Shown here: piece by piece, positions 17,794 through 26,341 of the stretch
Position numbering within the stretch: the first letter of the stretch is position 1
Layout: the number at the start of each line of letters is the position of its first letter
Assembly (NCBI GenBank): GCA_043803805.1
Contig: JAZDJP010000056.1
Span: 21,559-85,558 of the forward strand
Reading direction: 5' to 3'
DNA length: 64,000 nucleotides
Source: JAZDJP01 sp043803805
Lineage (GTDB): Bacteria > Planctomycetota > JAZDJP01
Notes under the pieces: generated by a model
Database searches by the model: none
Seen by the model: the letters and a program-made list of their open reading frames with translations, nothing else
Told to the model about the DNA's origin: nothing
Position numbers and translations under genes: made by a program

Positions 17794-18074
17794 ACGCGCA
17801 GGAATTAACCCTCAACATCGCGGTCAACCTGGGGCGTCTCGCCCGGTGGGCCATGGAGGGGAACCGGGCGCGGATCGAGCCGTTCCTGGTGGAAACCGCC
17901 GATTACATCCGCCAGTTGGAATCAGCGCCTCGGCAACCCGGGTTTGAAAAGACATTTCGTGTTTTTTCAGTGGAGTTCGAGCGATTGAAAAACAATCTGA
18001 CCCTGGATGAAATCTGGGCCGAGGATGTTCTCACCTGGGCCAACATCCTGACGCACCGGGCGAAGTTGGCGTAG
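17790..18074 (+). CDS. Small protein coupled to DUF5674 (unknown function)
   Basis: 94 residues, predicted mostly helical, acidic and basic mixed, with LNIAVNLGRLARWAMEGNRA at the start and a C-terminal WAEDVLTWANILTHRAKLA. No catalytic motif or membrane helix. The ATG at 17790 overlaps the DUF5674 stop (ATGA). The size, helical character and tight coupling suggest a functional pair. I do not recognise the family. Confidence 0.65.
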   Translation: MNAQELTLNIAVNLGRLARWAMEGNRARIEPFLVETADYIRQLESAPRQPGFEKTFRVFSVEFERLKNNLTLDEIWAEDVLTWANILTHRAKLA

Positions 18075-18086
18075 CAGGTCGCTTAT

Positions 18087-18121
18087 GAAATTCCGAGTGT
18101 CGAATTTCGAATGCCGAATGA
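18087..18121. repeat. CGAATTC/CGAATGC-type interspersed repeat
   Basis: Starts GAAATTCCGAGTGTCGAATT and ends CGAATGCCGAATG. It lies between the DUF5674 pair and the small membrane protein, 20 nt before the latter's ATG. Confidence 0.6.
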
Positions 18122-18140
18122 GGATTAAGGACGCAAGACC

Positions 18141-18566
18141 ATGTCTGTGATTTACTTCTATGTGCCTGTTGTCGTGTTTGCGTTGTTCGCCTTGGCATCA
18201 TTTTGTTATTATTATTTTTCTTCGCGGAGGCATTTCTGGGTGCCTCCAATCATTCTTGCCAGTCTTCATGCGATATCGGTCGTGGTTTTGGCGGTACGCA
18301 TTGTTAGTATCCGTGATGATTCGGGTTGTCCTTCGGAAATGTTATGGCTTATGTTTTTCGGTATTGATGTGCCGGTGTCGTATCTTTTGATTCCCATATC
18401 AAAAATTATGGAGGACTATGGGTTCGCGATAGTCAATTACTGGCTCCCTTTGGTTTTCTTTATTGTGTTCGGGACGGGTCAATATTTTGCTGTAGGGACA
18501 GGGTTGGCATGGGGGATGAGTCGTTTTGTGGGACGGAGGCATTCATTAAGGAAATCATCAAGTTGA
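18141..18566 (+). CDS. Small integral membrane protein, about four TM helices
   Basis: 141 residues, markedly more AT-rich than its neighbours. Hydrophobic helices lie at about 3-26, 33-55, 67-90 and 100-130, with a basic C-terminus (GRRHSLRKSSS). No family is recognised. The low GC content and isolated position between interspersed repeats suggest a recently acquired or fast-evolving accessory gene. Start ATG at 18141; only weak purine-rich sequence precedes it. Confidence 0.55.
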   Translation: MSVIYFYVPVVVFALFALASFCYYYFSSRRHFWVPPIILASLHAISVVVLAVRIVSIRDDSGCPSEMLWLMFFGIDVPVSYLLIPISKIMEDYGFAIVNYWLPLVFFIVFGTGQYFAVGTGLAWGMSRFVGRRHSLRKSSS

Positions 18567-18627
18567 AATACTGATTGGCGGATGCTTCGGTTCTGTTTTC
18601 GTGATTTCGTAGTCCGTGATTTCCCCC

Positions 18628-18784
18628 GTCCTGCCAGCGCCGGTTTCCACGTCGACCGGGCCGTAGGTCTTGATCGGGCGGGGAGTTTTTTGTTTCCAGT
18701 TTCCAGTCTCAAGTTTCAAGTTTCCGTTTTGATTTTCCCGTCTTGTTTCGCCCCTCCAGCGCCGGTTTCCACGTCGGCCGCGCC
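18628..18784. repeat. Duplicated 3' end of uvrB
   Basis: The block CCAGCGCCGGTTTCCACGTC occurs at about 18635-18654 and again at about 18757-18776. The second copy encodes the UvrB tail TWKPALEGR on the minus strand; the first, outside the gene, would encode TWKPALAGR followed by similar Lys/Arg-rich residues. Between them lies TTTCCAGTTTCCAG and AAGTTTCAAGTTTC short-period sequence (about 18690-18725), which overlaps the uvrB stop codon. Confidence 0.6.
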
Positions 18785-20730
18785 TTGAGGATTTCGTCCC
18801 GCAGGCGTCCGGCGCGTTCGAAGTCCAGAGACGCGGCGGCCTCGTGCATCTCCTCCTCCATTTGGAAGAGGACCTCGTTGGTGAAATAGTCCGATTCGCT
18901 CTCCCGGACGAGGGTGCGGGCGGCCTCGCGGGCCTCCATTTCGAATTCGATCCCGGCCTTGATTTCTTTTTGGACGGTCTTCGGGGTGATGTCGTGTTCC
19001 CGGTTGTAGGTTTCCTGGACGGCGCGGCGGCGGTTCGTCTCGGCGATGGCGCGTTCCATGGAATTCGTCACGGTGTCGGCGTACAGGAAGACCCGGGCGT
19101 TCACGTTCCGGGCCGTCCGGCCGATGGTCTGGACGAGGGAGGTTTCCGAACGGAGGAATCCCTCCTTGTCCGCGTCCAGGATGGCCACGAGGGAGACTTC
19201 GGGCAGGTCGAGCCCTTCCCGGAGGAGGTTCACCCCGATGAGGCAGTCGAATTTCCCCTTCCGGAGATCGCGGAGGATTTTCACCCGTTCGATGGTCAGG
19301 ATTTCCGAGTGGAGGTAATTGACCCGGAGCCCCTTCTCCCGGAAATAGGACGTGAGTTCCTCCGCCAGACGTTTGGTAAGGGTGGTGATGAGGGATCGTT
19401 CGTGCCGGGCGGCGCGGGCCTCGACTTCCCTCTGGAGGTCCGCCGTCTGGTTCCGGGCGGGACGCACCTCGATGACGGGGTCGAGGAGTCCCGTCGGGCG
19501 GATGATCTGTTCCACGATCTCCCCTCCGGATTTTTCGAGTTCGTAGGGGGCGGGCGTCGCCGACACGAACACGGCCTGTTTCACCCGGGATTCCCATTCC
19601 TCGAAACGCAGGGGCCGGTTGTCGAGGGCCGAGGGGAGCCGGAATCCGTGAGCGACAAGGGTTTCCTTGCGGGACCGGTCCCCCGCGTACATGGCCCGGA
19701 GTTGGGGGATGGTCGCGTGGGATTCGTCCACGAATACCAGGGCGTCCCCGGGCAGGTAGTCGAAGAGGGTGTAGGGGGGATCGCCGGGGGCGCGGCCGGA
19801 GAGGTGGCGGGAATAGTTCTCGATGCCCTTGCAGATCCCGATTTCGCGGAGGAGTTCCAGGTCGTAACGCGTCCGGCCTTCCAGACGCTGGGCCTCGAGG
19901 AGTTTCCCCTCGGCGCGGAATTCCTTCAGGCGTTCCTCCAGTTCGATTTTGATCGTGCGGCACGCCCGCGCCACCGTCTCCTCGGACATGACGTAGTGTT
20001 TGGCCGGGAAGAACGTGAAACCCGCCATCTCCCGGAGGATTTCGCCGGTGAGGGGGTTCACCTCCGACACGGACTCGATCACGTCCCCGAGGAATTCAAG
20101 ACGCACCGCCGTTGCCCCGTAGGCCGGGATGATCTCGATGGTGTCGCCGCGCACGCGAAATGTGCCGCGGCGGAAGTCCACGTCGTTCCGATCGTACTGG
20201 ATGTCCACCAGGCGCCGGAGCATCCCGCGGCGGTCCACGGGATCGCCCTTCCGGACGGTGACGATCAGGTTTTTGTACTCCTCCGGGGAGCCGAGGCCGT
20301 AGATGCAGGAGACGCTGGCCACGACGATGACATCCCGGCGGGAGAGGAGGGACATGGTGGTCGAGAGGCGCAGGCGGTCAATGTCCTCGTTGATGGAGGC
20401 GTCCTTTTCGATGTAGATGTCCCGTTGGGGGATGTAGGCCTCGGGCTGGTAGTAGTCGTAATAACTCACGAAATATTCGACGGCGTTCTCCGGGAAAAGA
20501 TCCTTGAACTCACTATACAATTGAGCGGCGAGAGTCTTGTTGTGGGAGATGACGAGCGCCGGCCGGTCCACGGCCGAAATGACGTGAGCCATGGTGAACG
20601 TCTTTCCGGACCCGGTCACCCCGAGAAGCGTCTGGTGGGGTTTCCCGGCGTTCACCCCGGCGATGAGGGCGGCGATGGCGGCGGGCTGGTCGCCGCGGGG
20701 GATGAGGGGGGTGGTGAGGTGGAAAGGCAT
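18709..20730 (-). CDS. uvrB: Excinuclease ABC subunit B
   Basis: 673 residues. The damage-verifying helicase-like subunit of nucleotide excision repair. Walker A GVTGSGKT is at 37-44; the beta-hairpin region with FVSYYDYYQPEAYIPQRDIY, VFVDESHAT (Walker B region), VNLLREGLDLPEVSLVAILD and QTIGRTARN are all present. A C-terminal UVR motif (LDFERAGRLRDEI) is followed by an unusual 24-residue basic tail encoded by repeat-like DNA. Start ATG at 20730. dcd lies upstream on the same strand, with a GTAGGGGCGGG palindrome between. Confidence 0.96.
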   Translation of the reverse strand: MPFHLTTPLIPRGDQPAAIAALIAGVNAGKPHQTLLGVTGSGKTFTMAHVISAVDRPALVISHNKTLAAQLYSEFKDLFPENAVEYFVSYYDYYQPEAYIPQRDIYIEKDASINEDIDRLRLSTTMSLLSRRDVIVVASVSCIYGLGSPEEYKNLIVTVRKGDPVDRRGMLRRLVDIQYDRNDVDFRRGTFRVRGDTIEIIPAYGATAVRLEFLGDVIESVSEVNPLTGEILREMAGFTFFPAKHYVMSEETVARACRTIKIELEERLKEFRAEGKLLEAQRLEGRTRYDLELLREIGICKGIENYSRHLSGRAPGDPPYTLFDYLPGDALVFVDESHATIPQLRAMYAGDRSRKETLVAHGFRLPSALDNRPLRFEEWESRVKQAVFVSATPAPYELEKSGGEIVEQIIRPTGLLDPVIEVRPARNQTADLQREVEARAARHERSLITTLTKRLAEELTSYFREKGLRVNYLHSEILTIERVKILRDLRKGKFDCLIGVNLLREGLDLPEVSLVAILDADKEGFLRSETSLVQTIGRTARNVNARVFLYADTVTNSMERAIAETNRRRAVQETYNREHDITPKTVQKEIKAGIEFEMEAREAARTLVRESESDYFTNEVLFQMEEEMHEAAASLDFERAGRLRDEILKARPTWKPALEGRNKTGKSKRKLET

Positions 20731-20756
20731 CGTTTGTCCGAATGTGCCGTCACGAG

Positions 20757-20785
20757 GTAGGGGCGGGTTTGAAACCCGCCCCTAC
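20757..20785. repeat. GTAGGGGCGGGTTT perfect palindrome (REP-like)
   Basis: Two perfect 14-nt arms around a single G. The last base is also part of the dcd stop codon (TAG at 20787-20785 on the minus strand). A second, nearly identical copy is at 61405-61433. It could form a strong hairpin between dcd and uvrB. Confidence 0.85.
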
Positions 20786-21336
20786 TATATTTTGGCATGG
20801 GTTAGGTCTTTCTGCGCCTGGTATTTCCCCTTCCTGTCCGCATAGGAGGTCTCGCAGGCCTCGTCGCTTTCGAAAAACAACACCTGGGCGATGCCTTCAT
20901 GGGCGTACACCTTCGCCGGCAGGGGGGTGGTGTTGGAAATCGCGATGGTGACGAATCCTTCCCACTCCGGCTCGAAGGGGGTGACGTTCACGAGAATGCC
21001 GCAGCGGGCGTAGGTGGATTTCCCGAAACAAATGGTCATCACGTTGCGGGGGATCCGGAAATACTCGATTGATTTCCCGAGAATGAGGGAATTTGGCGGG
21101 ATGATGCAGACGGGACCTTTGAAGGGGGTGAAGGCCTCTGAGCCCATCCCCTTCGGGTCGGCGGCGGCGAGTTTCCCGGGGGCGAAGACCTGGAATTCGT
21201 CCGACAGGCGCATATCGTAGCCGTAGGACGACGTGCCGAAGGATATCACGCCCTGGCGAACCTGGCCGGACTCGAACGGCTCGATCATGTTGTGTTCGGC
21301 GGCCATCCGTCGGATCCAGCGGTCGGGTTTGATCAT
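20785..21336 (-). CDS. dcd: dCTP deaminase
   Basis: 183 residues. Deaminates dCTP to dUTP (or dUMP in bifunctional forms), supplying thymidylate precursors. Characteristic segments are SFGTSSYGYDMRLSDEF, PPNSLILGKSIEYFRIPRNV, GKSTYARCGILVNVTPFEPE with the catalytic Glu region, and WEGFVTIAISNTTPLPAKVY followed by EGIAQVLFF. ATG at 21336 is chosen because GGAG lies 10 nt upstream; the frame also allows TTG at 21345. The stop codon is supplied by the edge of a REP-like palindrome. Probably co-transcribed with uvrB. Confidence 0.93.
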   Translation of the reverse strand: MIKPDRWIRRMAAEHNMIEPFESGQVRQGVISFGTSSYGYDMRLSDEFQVFAPGKLAAADPKGMGSEAFTPFKGPVCIIPPNSLILGKSIEYFRIPRNVMTICFGKSTYARCGILVNVTPFEPEWEGFVTIAISNTTPLPAKVYAHEGIAQVLFFESDEACETSYADRKGKYQAQKDLTHAKI

Positions 21337-21378
21337 AATCGGCAATCTCCGTGGCGTAATGAGTTCTCTTTTTCGCTA

Positions 21379-21402
21379 TTCCGCATTCATCATTCATCAT
21401 TT
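21379..21402. repeat. AATGATGAATGATGAATGCGGAA-type short repeat
   Basis: The minus-strand reading AATGATGAATGATGAATG then CGGAA matches the plus-strand block at 30120-30145, where the two halves are in the other order. It lies between dcd and the VWA gene, touching the stop region of the latter. Confidence 0.45.
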
Positions 21403-23953
21403 AGAGGAGTCCCTTCCGCCACCGGTAAATCATCTCGATCAGGACAAGGATCGCGGCGGCGATGAGGAAGGGGAGGTGGAGGGGGCGCGGGCGGCCGGCG
21501 CCCGGGGCGATGTCGGCCGCGGAAAGCGACGCGACGTCCGCCATCACCCGTCCCCCGGTGAGTTCCGCGAGGCGCCGGAGGAGGCCCATGTCCGGTTTCA
21601 GGCGTTTCCATTCGGCGGGGCAGGCGATGGTCACGATTTCCCGGATGAGCGGATCGCCCGCGCCGGCGGCGGTGTCGAGAATCGCCAGGGCGTAGTCGCC
21701 CGCGGACGGCGCCGGCACGGATGCTGCGTAGCGTCCCGGCGCGGTCTGGTTCATCGGAAGCGTGGACGCGGTTCCTCCGGGGTTCACCACCCGAAGGGCA
21801 AACGAACGATTAAGGAGCGGTTTCCCGTCCCGGCGGGCCTCGACCATGACGGCGATTCCCCCGGCGGATTCCCCGGCGGACAGTGTGAATCCTTTTTCCG
21901 AGGGGGGCATGAGGGATTGTTCCAGTCCCGTCCAGAAGCCGTGCATCGGCGGTGTCTTCCATGCGTTGGCCCAGTCGCGGTCAAGGGAACTCGTGAAAAC
22001 CGCGACATGTCCGAGTCCGTGGCGTCCGAGGACAAGCAGGGGATCCCCGTTATCCACCGAGGCCGCGGTGAGCGCGGCGGCCTCCCCCCGGAGCGCGGTG
22101 CGGACATAGCCGCGGATGTCGGGAAGTGTGGCGGGCATCCAGGGAATCGGGAGTGCCGGTCGGCAGGCGTGGGGTTCCTCCCGGATGAGCGCCCCGTGCC
22201 GCTCGGTCTCGATGTCTTTTTCAAAGACGTCCGCCAGAAGCCGGGCATCGGCGACGTCGTGAAATCGCCCCCGGCCGAGGGTCGCGATCCGTTCGAGCGT
22301 CCCGCGGTCCGTCTGTTCCCCGCCCGTGGCGACCACGGAGATCGAGATGCCGGAGGAGGCCATCTTCACGCAGGCGGCCAGGGTTGATCCGTCGTTGTCC
22401 TCCCGCGCGCCGAATCCGCCGTCGGAGAGGAACAGAACATGGCGGCGCTTTGCCGGGGAGTTCCGGAGAACCTCATGCGCCGCCGCCAGGGCTTTCGTGA
22501 GATTCGTCCGTCCCGAGGCGTCGAGGACCGACACGATCCCGCGCAGGGCGGAGGCATCCGTTACCGCCTGGAGGGGAAACGCCACCCGGGGTTCCTGGTT
22601 GAATGTCACGAGCCCGAGGGCCTCGCCGCCGCGGATGCGGTCGAGAAGTCGGAAGACGGCCGATTTGAGGCCGGAGATCTTGGTGGGGGATCCCTCGCCC
22701 ATGCTTCCCGAGACGTCGAGGGCGAGGACGATGGCGAGGCTTCGCTCGGCGGTGTCGCGGGGGTCGAGACGCACCGGCAGAATTTCCGAAAGGGGCGTGC
22801 CGGCGTACCCTCCCGGTCCCAGACTGTCCGGACCGCCCAGAACGAGGAGTCCCGTTCCTTCATCACGCACCGCGCGCTGTATCCGCCGCTGGGTCTCCGG
22901 GGCAAGGGCCGACGCCGGGATGTTGGACAGGATGATGAGGTCGGCGGGAGTGACTTCGCCGGCCTTGCCCGGCAAACGCAGTTCCACGGTCGCGTTGGGG
23001 GGGGTGGGAATCGGGAACGCGCCCCCGGCATGCGGCTGGAACACGAGAATTCGGCGATTTCCCGCCAGAAGCACCACCCGGGAGGCCCGGTCGTTTCGCG
23101 GCGATGCGTCGGGCAGATCGAGGGCGACTTCGTACCGGTGGCCGGGCAGGGCATCGGCCGGATAGGTGTCCCGGAACGACATGACGAGGGGGATGTCGGG
23201 ATCGAGGGTCTTGTGTTCCCGGGCGAGGATTTGTCCGTCGCGCCGGAAAAGAATGTCCCGTTCTCCCGGTGTTGACGTCTCCACGACGGCCCGGAATGCG
23301 ACGCTGGCGCCGGGAGACGCGCGTCCCGGGCCTTCCAGCGTGGTTACGGCCGCGTCGTTTACCCTCCGGACAACCGGCGCCGTGAGAACGCGGATACCCC
23401 GGGACTGAAGAATCGGAATTTCCCCCGATGCACGACCCGAGGTGTCATTCCCGTCGGAGATGAGAACGAGGGTTCCGCCGGGGCCCGCGATGTCGGCGCC
23501 CGTCTGAAGGGCCCGGTCGAGCCGGGTCTCCCGGTCATCCAGAGGGGGGCGGGATATGTCCGCGGGGAGTTGCCGGGCGGGAATCGGAGGGATGATCGTT
23601 TCGGCGGTCGCGCCAAAGGCGGATACCGACACACGCGCGTCCGGGGATTCCCGAACCAGACGGTTCCGGATAATCGAAAAATTCCGGAATTCACCTCCGT
23701 CGCAGCTCGCCGATGCGTCATACATAATGGCGACGGCGGGGGTCCGACGGTCGGGGATCACGGGCCCGGCCAGGGCCGCCGCCAGGAGAATCAGGATGAG
23801 GGTGCGGAGGATGGTGAGATCCCGGGCGCCCTTCCGGTCCGTCGGCCGCCGGATCCGGGACGTGAGGCGGGCCAGAAACGGCGCCGCGACCGCCAGCGCC
23901 AGGGCCCAGGGATTTTGGAAGACGGGCATAATTTTTGACAGGATACCGAACAT
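21401..23953 (-). CDS. Large membrane protein with two VWA-like domains and a glutamine-amidotransferase-like domain
   Basis: 850 residues. Two N-terminal membrane helices (about 15-65) precede a first VWA-like domain with MIDAS-type DASAS (about residue 79). Then come a beta-sandwich region, a GATase1-like Rossmann segment (LLVLGGPDSLGPGGYAGTPL at about 375) and a canonical VWA with DVSGSM (about 410) and FLSDGGFG. A C-terminal TM helix (about 825-845) closes the protein. This layout is common in PVC-type bacteria, next to MoxR/Bat-like systems; the function is unclear, perhaps scaffolding or protein-interaction sensing at the envelope. ATG at 23929 (MPVFQNPWALA) is an alternative start. A paralogue begins at 61497. 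Confidence 0.8.
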   Translation of the reverse strand: MFGILSKIMPVFQNPWALALAVAAPFLARLTSRIRRPTDRKGARDLTILRTLILILLAAALAGPVIPDRRTPAVAIMYDASASCDGGEFRNFSIIRNRLVRESPDARVSVSAFGATAETIIPPIPARQLPADISRPPLDDRETRLDRALQTGADIAGPGGTLVLISDGNDTSGRASGEIPILQSRGIRVLTAPVVRRVNDAAVTTLEGPGRASPGASVAFRAVVETSTPGERDILFRRDGQILAREHKTLDPDIPLVMSFRDTYPADALPGHRYEVALDLPDASPRNDRASRVVLLAGNRRILVFQPHAGGAFPIPTPPNATVELRLPGKAGEVTPADLIILSNIPASALAPETQRRIQRAVRDEGTGLLVLGGPDSLGPGGYAGTPLSEILPVRLDPRDTAERSLAIVLALDVSGSMGEGSPTKISGLKSAVFRLLDRIRGGEALGLVTFNQEPRVAFPLQAVTDASALRGIVSVLDASGRTNLTKALAAAHEVLRNSPAKRRHVLFLSDGGFGAREDNDGSTLAACVKMASSGISISVVATGGEQTDRGTLERIATLGRGRFHDVADARLLADVFEKDIETERHGALIREEPHACRPALPIPWMPATLPDIRGYVRTALRGEAAALTAASVDNGDPLLVLGRHGLGHVAVFTSSLDRDWANAWKTPPMHGFWTGLEQSLMPPSEKGFTLSAGESAGGIAVMVEARRDGKPLLNRSFALRVVNPGGTASTLPMNQTAPGRYAASVPAPSAGDYALAILDTAAGAGDPLIREIVTIACPAEWKRLKPDMGLLRRLAELTGGRVMADVASLSAADIAPGAGRPRPLHLPFLIAAAILVLIEMIYRWRKGLL

Positions 23954-23963
23954 GTGCTATTAT
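23935..23963 (+). promoter_or_regulatory. Strong sigma70-type promoter for the gene at 24008
   Basis: Consensus TTGACA (23935-23940), 17-nt spacer, TATTAT (23958-23963). The -35 lies within the first codons of the divergent VWA gene. The predicted transcript starts near 23970, leaving a leader of about 38 nt before the ATG at 24008. Confidence 0.7.
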
Positions 23964-24007
23964 TCCATATTAAAGCGGTTTCCACCCTTTACAGTGGGGC
24001 GGTAGCG

Positions 24008-25408
24008 ATGAGAAAAATCACCTTCCTCGTGATCGGGCTGGCCATCCTGACGGGGACGCTCTACGCCGTTTACGACATCCTTCGATCCGGCAAGAGGCTC
24101 CACCCGGTTCCCCTGGCGGAAATTTTTAACCGCGGCCATTCCTGGAGCCAGAAACAGTGGGATGCCATGAATCGTCCGGCGAACAATTCCGGCCAGACCC
24201 CGGAGGCGCCCGTGACCACCGTTCAGGCTCCGCCCGAGCAGCCGGTTCCCGCTCCGGCGGGGGAGGATCCCGTCGAAAAGGCGGATGCCGAAAAGAAACT
24301 CGCGGACGCCAGGAACCTCGGGGCCGCGGGGCGTTTCAAGGAAGCCGCGGATGTCTGCGGGGATGTTCTGCGCCTCCGGTGCGGTCCCGTTCTTCAGAAG
24401 TCCGCTCTCGCGCGGATGAAGAAATTCATGGTTTTTCAGGAACTCCTTTCCGATGTGACGCCGCGGACGGAAAATGCGGATTCGACCGCCACCATTCAAC
24501 TCAATGGGGGCAAGGTTGTAAAGGGAACCATCCTGGAGAAAACCGCCACCCATGTGAAGGTGAAATTGGCGACCGGCCTTGTGACCGCCCTGCCCAGGGA
24601 TATCATCGAACGCATGGATTCCCTCACCGCGGATCAGATGCAGACGGAGGTGGAGGGGCGCTACCGGAAGATGTTGCAGGAAATGGGGGCCTTGACGCCC
24701 ATCGGTCACTATCAGGTTGCGCGGTTCTGCCAGGAAAACGGGATGTCGTCGAAGGCTGCCGATCACCTGGAGAAGGCGTGGGCGCTCGACCCGAATCTGG
24801 CCTCCACCATCCAGGAAGGCAAGGCGGAGAATCTTTTCAAGACGGCCATCTGGTACGAAGGAATGGGGCAGCAGAAACGGGCGGACGAGCAGTACGATCT
24901 TCTGAAGCGCCGGCATCCCCAAAGCCGGTACATCGCGCTCATCCCGGAGATACTGGGGGAGCGTTCGAGGTTGGCCGCCGGCCCGGCGGTCGAGCCGGGC
25001 GTGACCGCCCGGCCGCCGACGCCCCGATTACCCCGGGCAACGGATGACGAAGAGGAAATTATTCATGTGACGGGACCCGTCAAGGTCCGTCCGGTGCCCG
25101 TAATTCGCACCCCCGGTGGCGATATGGCCACGGCCCCGAAGGAGGTTTCTCCGACGGGCCCTGCCGCTGAAATTATCGTCAAGGCCAACCAGGCCTTCAG
25201 CGAGGCGAAGGATCATCTTCAAAAATCCCGTCCCGACCAACCCAATTACCAGGCCGAAGGCCGTCAGGCGCTTGCCAAATTCGATGAGGCCGAGCGGCTT
25301 TTCGATCAGGCGCTCCAGTCCTCCCCGGGCAATGCCCAGATCGAGAGCACCTTGGACACGATCCGGTACCATAAATTCTGGTGTCGGAAGATGATGCCCA
25401 TCAAGTAG
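24008..25408 (+). CDS. Membrane-anchored, TPR-like repeat protein
   Basis: About 466 residues. An N-terminal signal-anchor helix (ITFLVIGLAILTGTLYAVYD, residues 3-22) is followed by a Pro/Ala-rich linker. At about 85-115 and 235-290 there are TPR-like helical pairs (KLADARNLGAAGRFKEAADV; HYQVARFCQENGMSSKAADH). Residues about 155-195 form a small beta segment (IQLNGGKVVKGTILEKTATH), like short SH3-type modules that follow such anchors. A final TPR-like unit closes the protein. The ATG at 24008 is preferred over an upstream in-frame start at 23954, which would lie before the transcript start. It has no SD match. Function unknown. Confidence 0.75.
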   Translation: MRKITFLVIGLAILTGTLYAVYDILRSGKRLHPVPLAEIFNRGHSWSQKQWDAMNRPANNSGQTPEAPVTTVQAPPEQPVPAPAGEDPVEKADAEKKLADARNLGAAGRFKEAADVCGDVLRLRCGPVLQKSALARMKKFMVFQELLSDVTPRTENADSTATIQLNGGKVVKGTILEKTATHVKVKLATGLVTALPRDIIERMDSLTADQMQTEVEGRYRKMLQEMGALTPIGHYQVARFCQENGMSSKAADHLEKAWALDPNLASTIQEGKAENLFKTAIWYEGMGQQKRADEQYDLLKRRHPQSRYIALIPEILGERSRLAAGPAVEPGVTARPPTPRLPRATDDEEEIIHVTGPVKVRPVPVIRTPGGDMATAPKEVSPTGPAAEIIVKANQAFSEAKDHLQKSRPDQPNYQAEGRQALAKFDEAERLFDQALQSSPGNAQIESTLDTIRYHKFWCRKMMPIK

Positions 25409-25414
25409 CGACGG

Positions 25415-25432
25415 CGTCATGACTTCATGACG
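25415..25432. repeat. CGTCATGA palindrome at the 3' end of kdsA
   Basis: Perfect 8-nt arms CGTCATGA and TCATGACG around CT. On the minus strand it supplies the TGA stop of kdsA. It lies between two convergent genes and could act as a bidirectional terminator-like hairpin, though no T-run follows. Confidence 0.75.
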
Positions 25433-26249
25433 GTCTGATTGCCTTCCGTATTTCCACAAGCATTGCCAGAAGGTCGGCGGCCTCGTCCAACGGGATCATA
25501 TTCGGCCCGTCGCTCTTGGCGCGGTCCGGGTCCGGATGGGTTTCGAAGAAAATTCCGTCCGCCCCGGCCGCGACGGCGGCTTTCATCAATACGGGCGCGA
25601 GAGACCGATCTCCTCCCGATCGTTCCCCGAGTCCCCCCGGTTTCTGGACGCTATGGGTCCCGTCGTACACCACCGGGTATCCGAATTCCGCCAGGAGCGG
25701 GATTGAGCGCATGTCGCTGACGAGGTTGTTGTAGCCGAACGTGGTTCCGCGCTCGGTAAGGAGGATGTTCCGGTTCCCCGTTTTCTCCACTTTTTTCACG
25801 GCGCCCGCCATGTCCCACGGGGCGAGGAACTGTCCTTTTTTGATATTCACCGGCTTGCCGGATTTCCCCGCCGCAACCAGCAAATCCGTCTGACGGCAGA
25901 GAAATGCCGGAATTTGAAGGAGATCCGCCACGCGCGCCACGGCCGTCACCTCCGACGGCTGGTGGACGTCCGTGGTCACGGGGATTCCGAATTTCCTCCG
26001 GATATCCGCGAGGATGGAGAGCCCTTTCGCCAGGCCCGGTCCCCGGAACGATCCGGCGGACGTGCGGTTGGCCTTGTCGTAGGACGCCTTGAAAATGAGG
26101 GGAATTCCAAGCCGGCGCGTGGCGGCGGCGAGCGTCCCGGCCACCTCCCGGCAGAGCGCCGGGCTCTCGACGACGCAGGGGCCGGCGATGACGAAAAACG
26201 TTTTTCCCGGGACGATGCGGTGGGGGCCGATGGTCACGATGCGTTTCAT
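25425..26249 (-). CDS. kdsA: 3-deoxy-8-phosphooctulonate synthase (KDO-8-phosphate synthase)
   Basis: 274 residues. Condenses arabinose-5-phosphate with phosphoenolpyruvate to make KDO-8-phosphate for the LPS inner core, which implies an outer membrane. Motifs include FVIAGPCVVES, IFKASYDKANRTSAGSFRGP, TTDVHQPSE, IPAFLCRQTDLL, VNIKKGQFLAPWDM and LTERGTTFGYNNLV. The active-site Asn in KANR is present. Its stop lies in a palindromic repeat. A TAGAAT element on the minus strand (26283-26278) may be its -10. No other KDO genes are adjacent. Confidence 0.95.
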   Translation of the reverse strand: MKRIVTIGPHRIVPGKTFFVIAGPCVVESPALCREVAGTLAAATRRLGIPLIFKASYDKANRTSAGSFRGPGLAKGLSILADIRRKFGIPVTTDVHQPSEVTAVARVADLLQIPAFLCRQTDLLVAAGKSGKPVNIKKGQFLAPWDMAGAVKKVEKTGNRNILLTERGTTFGYNNLVSDMRSIPLLAEFGYPVVYDGTHSVQKPGGLGERSGGDRSLAPVLMKAAVAAGADGIFFETHPDPDRAKSDGPNMIPLDEAADLLAMLVEIRKAIRPS

Positions 26250-26328
26250 GTCGGTGGATCCTTTTTGTTTCCGCGGATTCTACCGTGTTGGACGGCGCTT
26301 TGCCACTTTTGAAATCCGAATCCCCGGC

Positions 26329-26334
26329 TAGAAT
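26329..26334 (+). promoter_or_regulatory. -10-like element 7 nt before the pabB ATG
   Basis: TAGAAT ends 7 nt upstream of the ATG at 26342, so a transcript would start at the start codon. No convincing -35 at 16-18 nt. GGGGG just before the ATG could also act as a weak ribosome binding site. Confidence 0.4.
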
Positions 26335-26341
26335 GGGGGCG

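Noticed and set aside
18479..18712. 77-aa minus-strand ORF downstream of uvrB
   Set aside because: Its only recognisable part is the duplicated uvrB tail; the rest is antisense to the small membrane gene and repeats.
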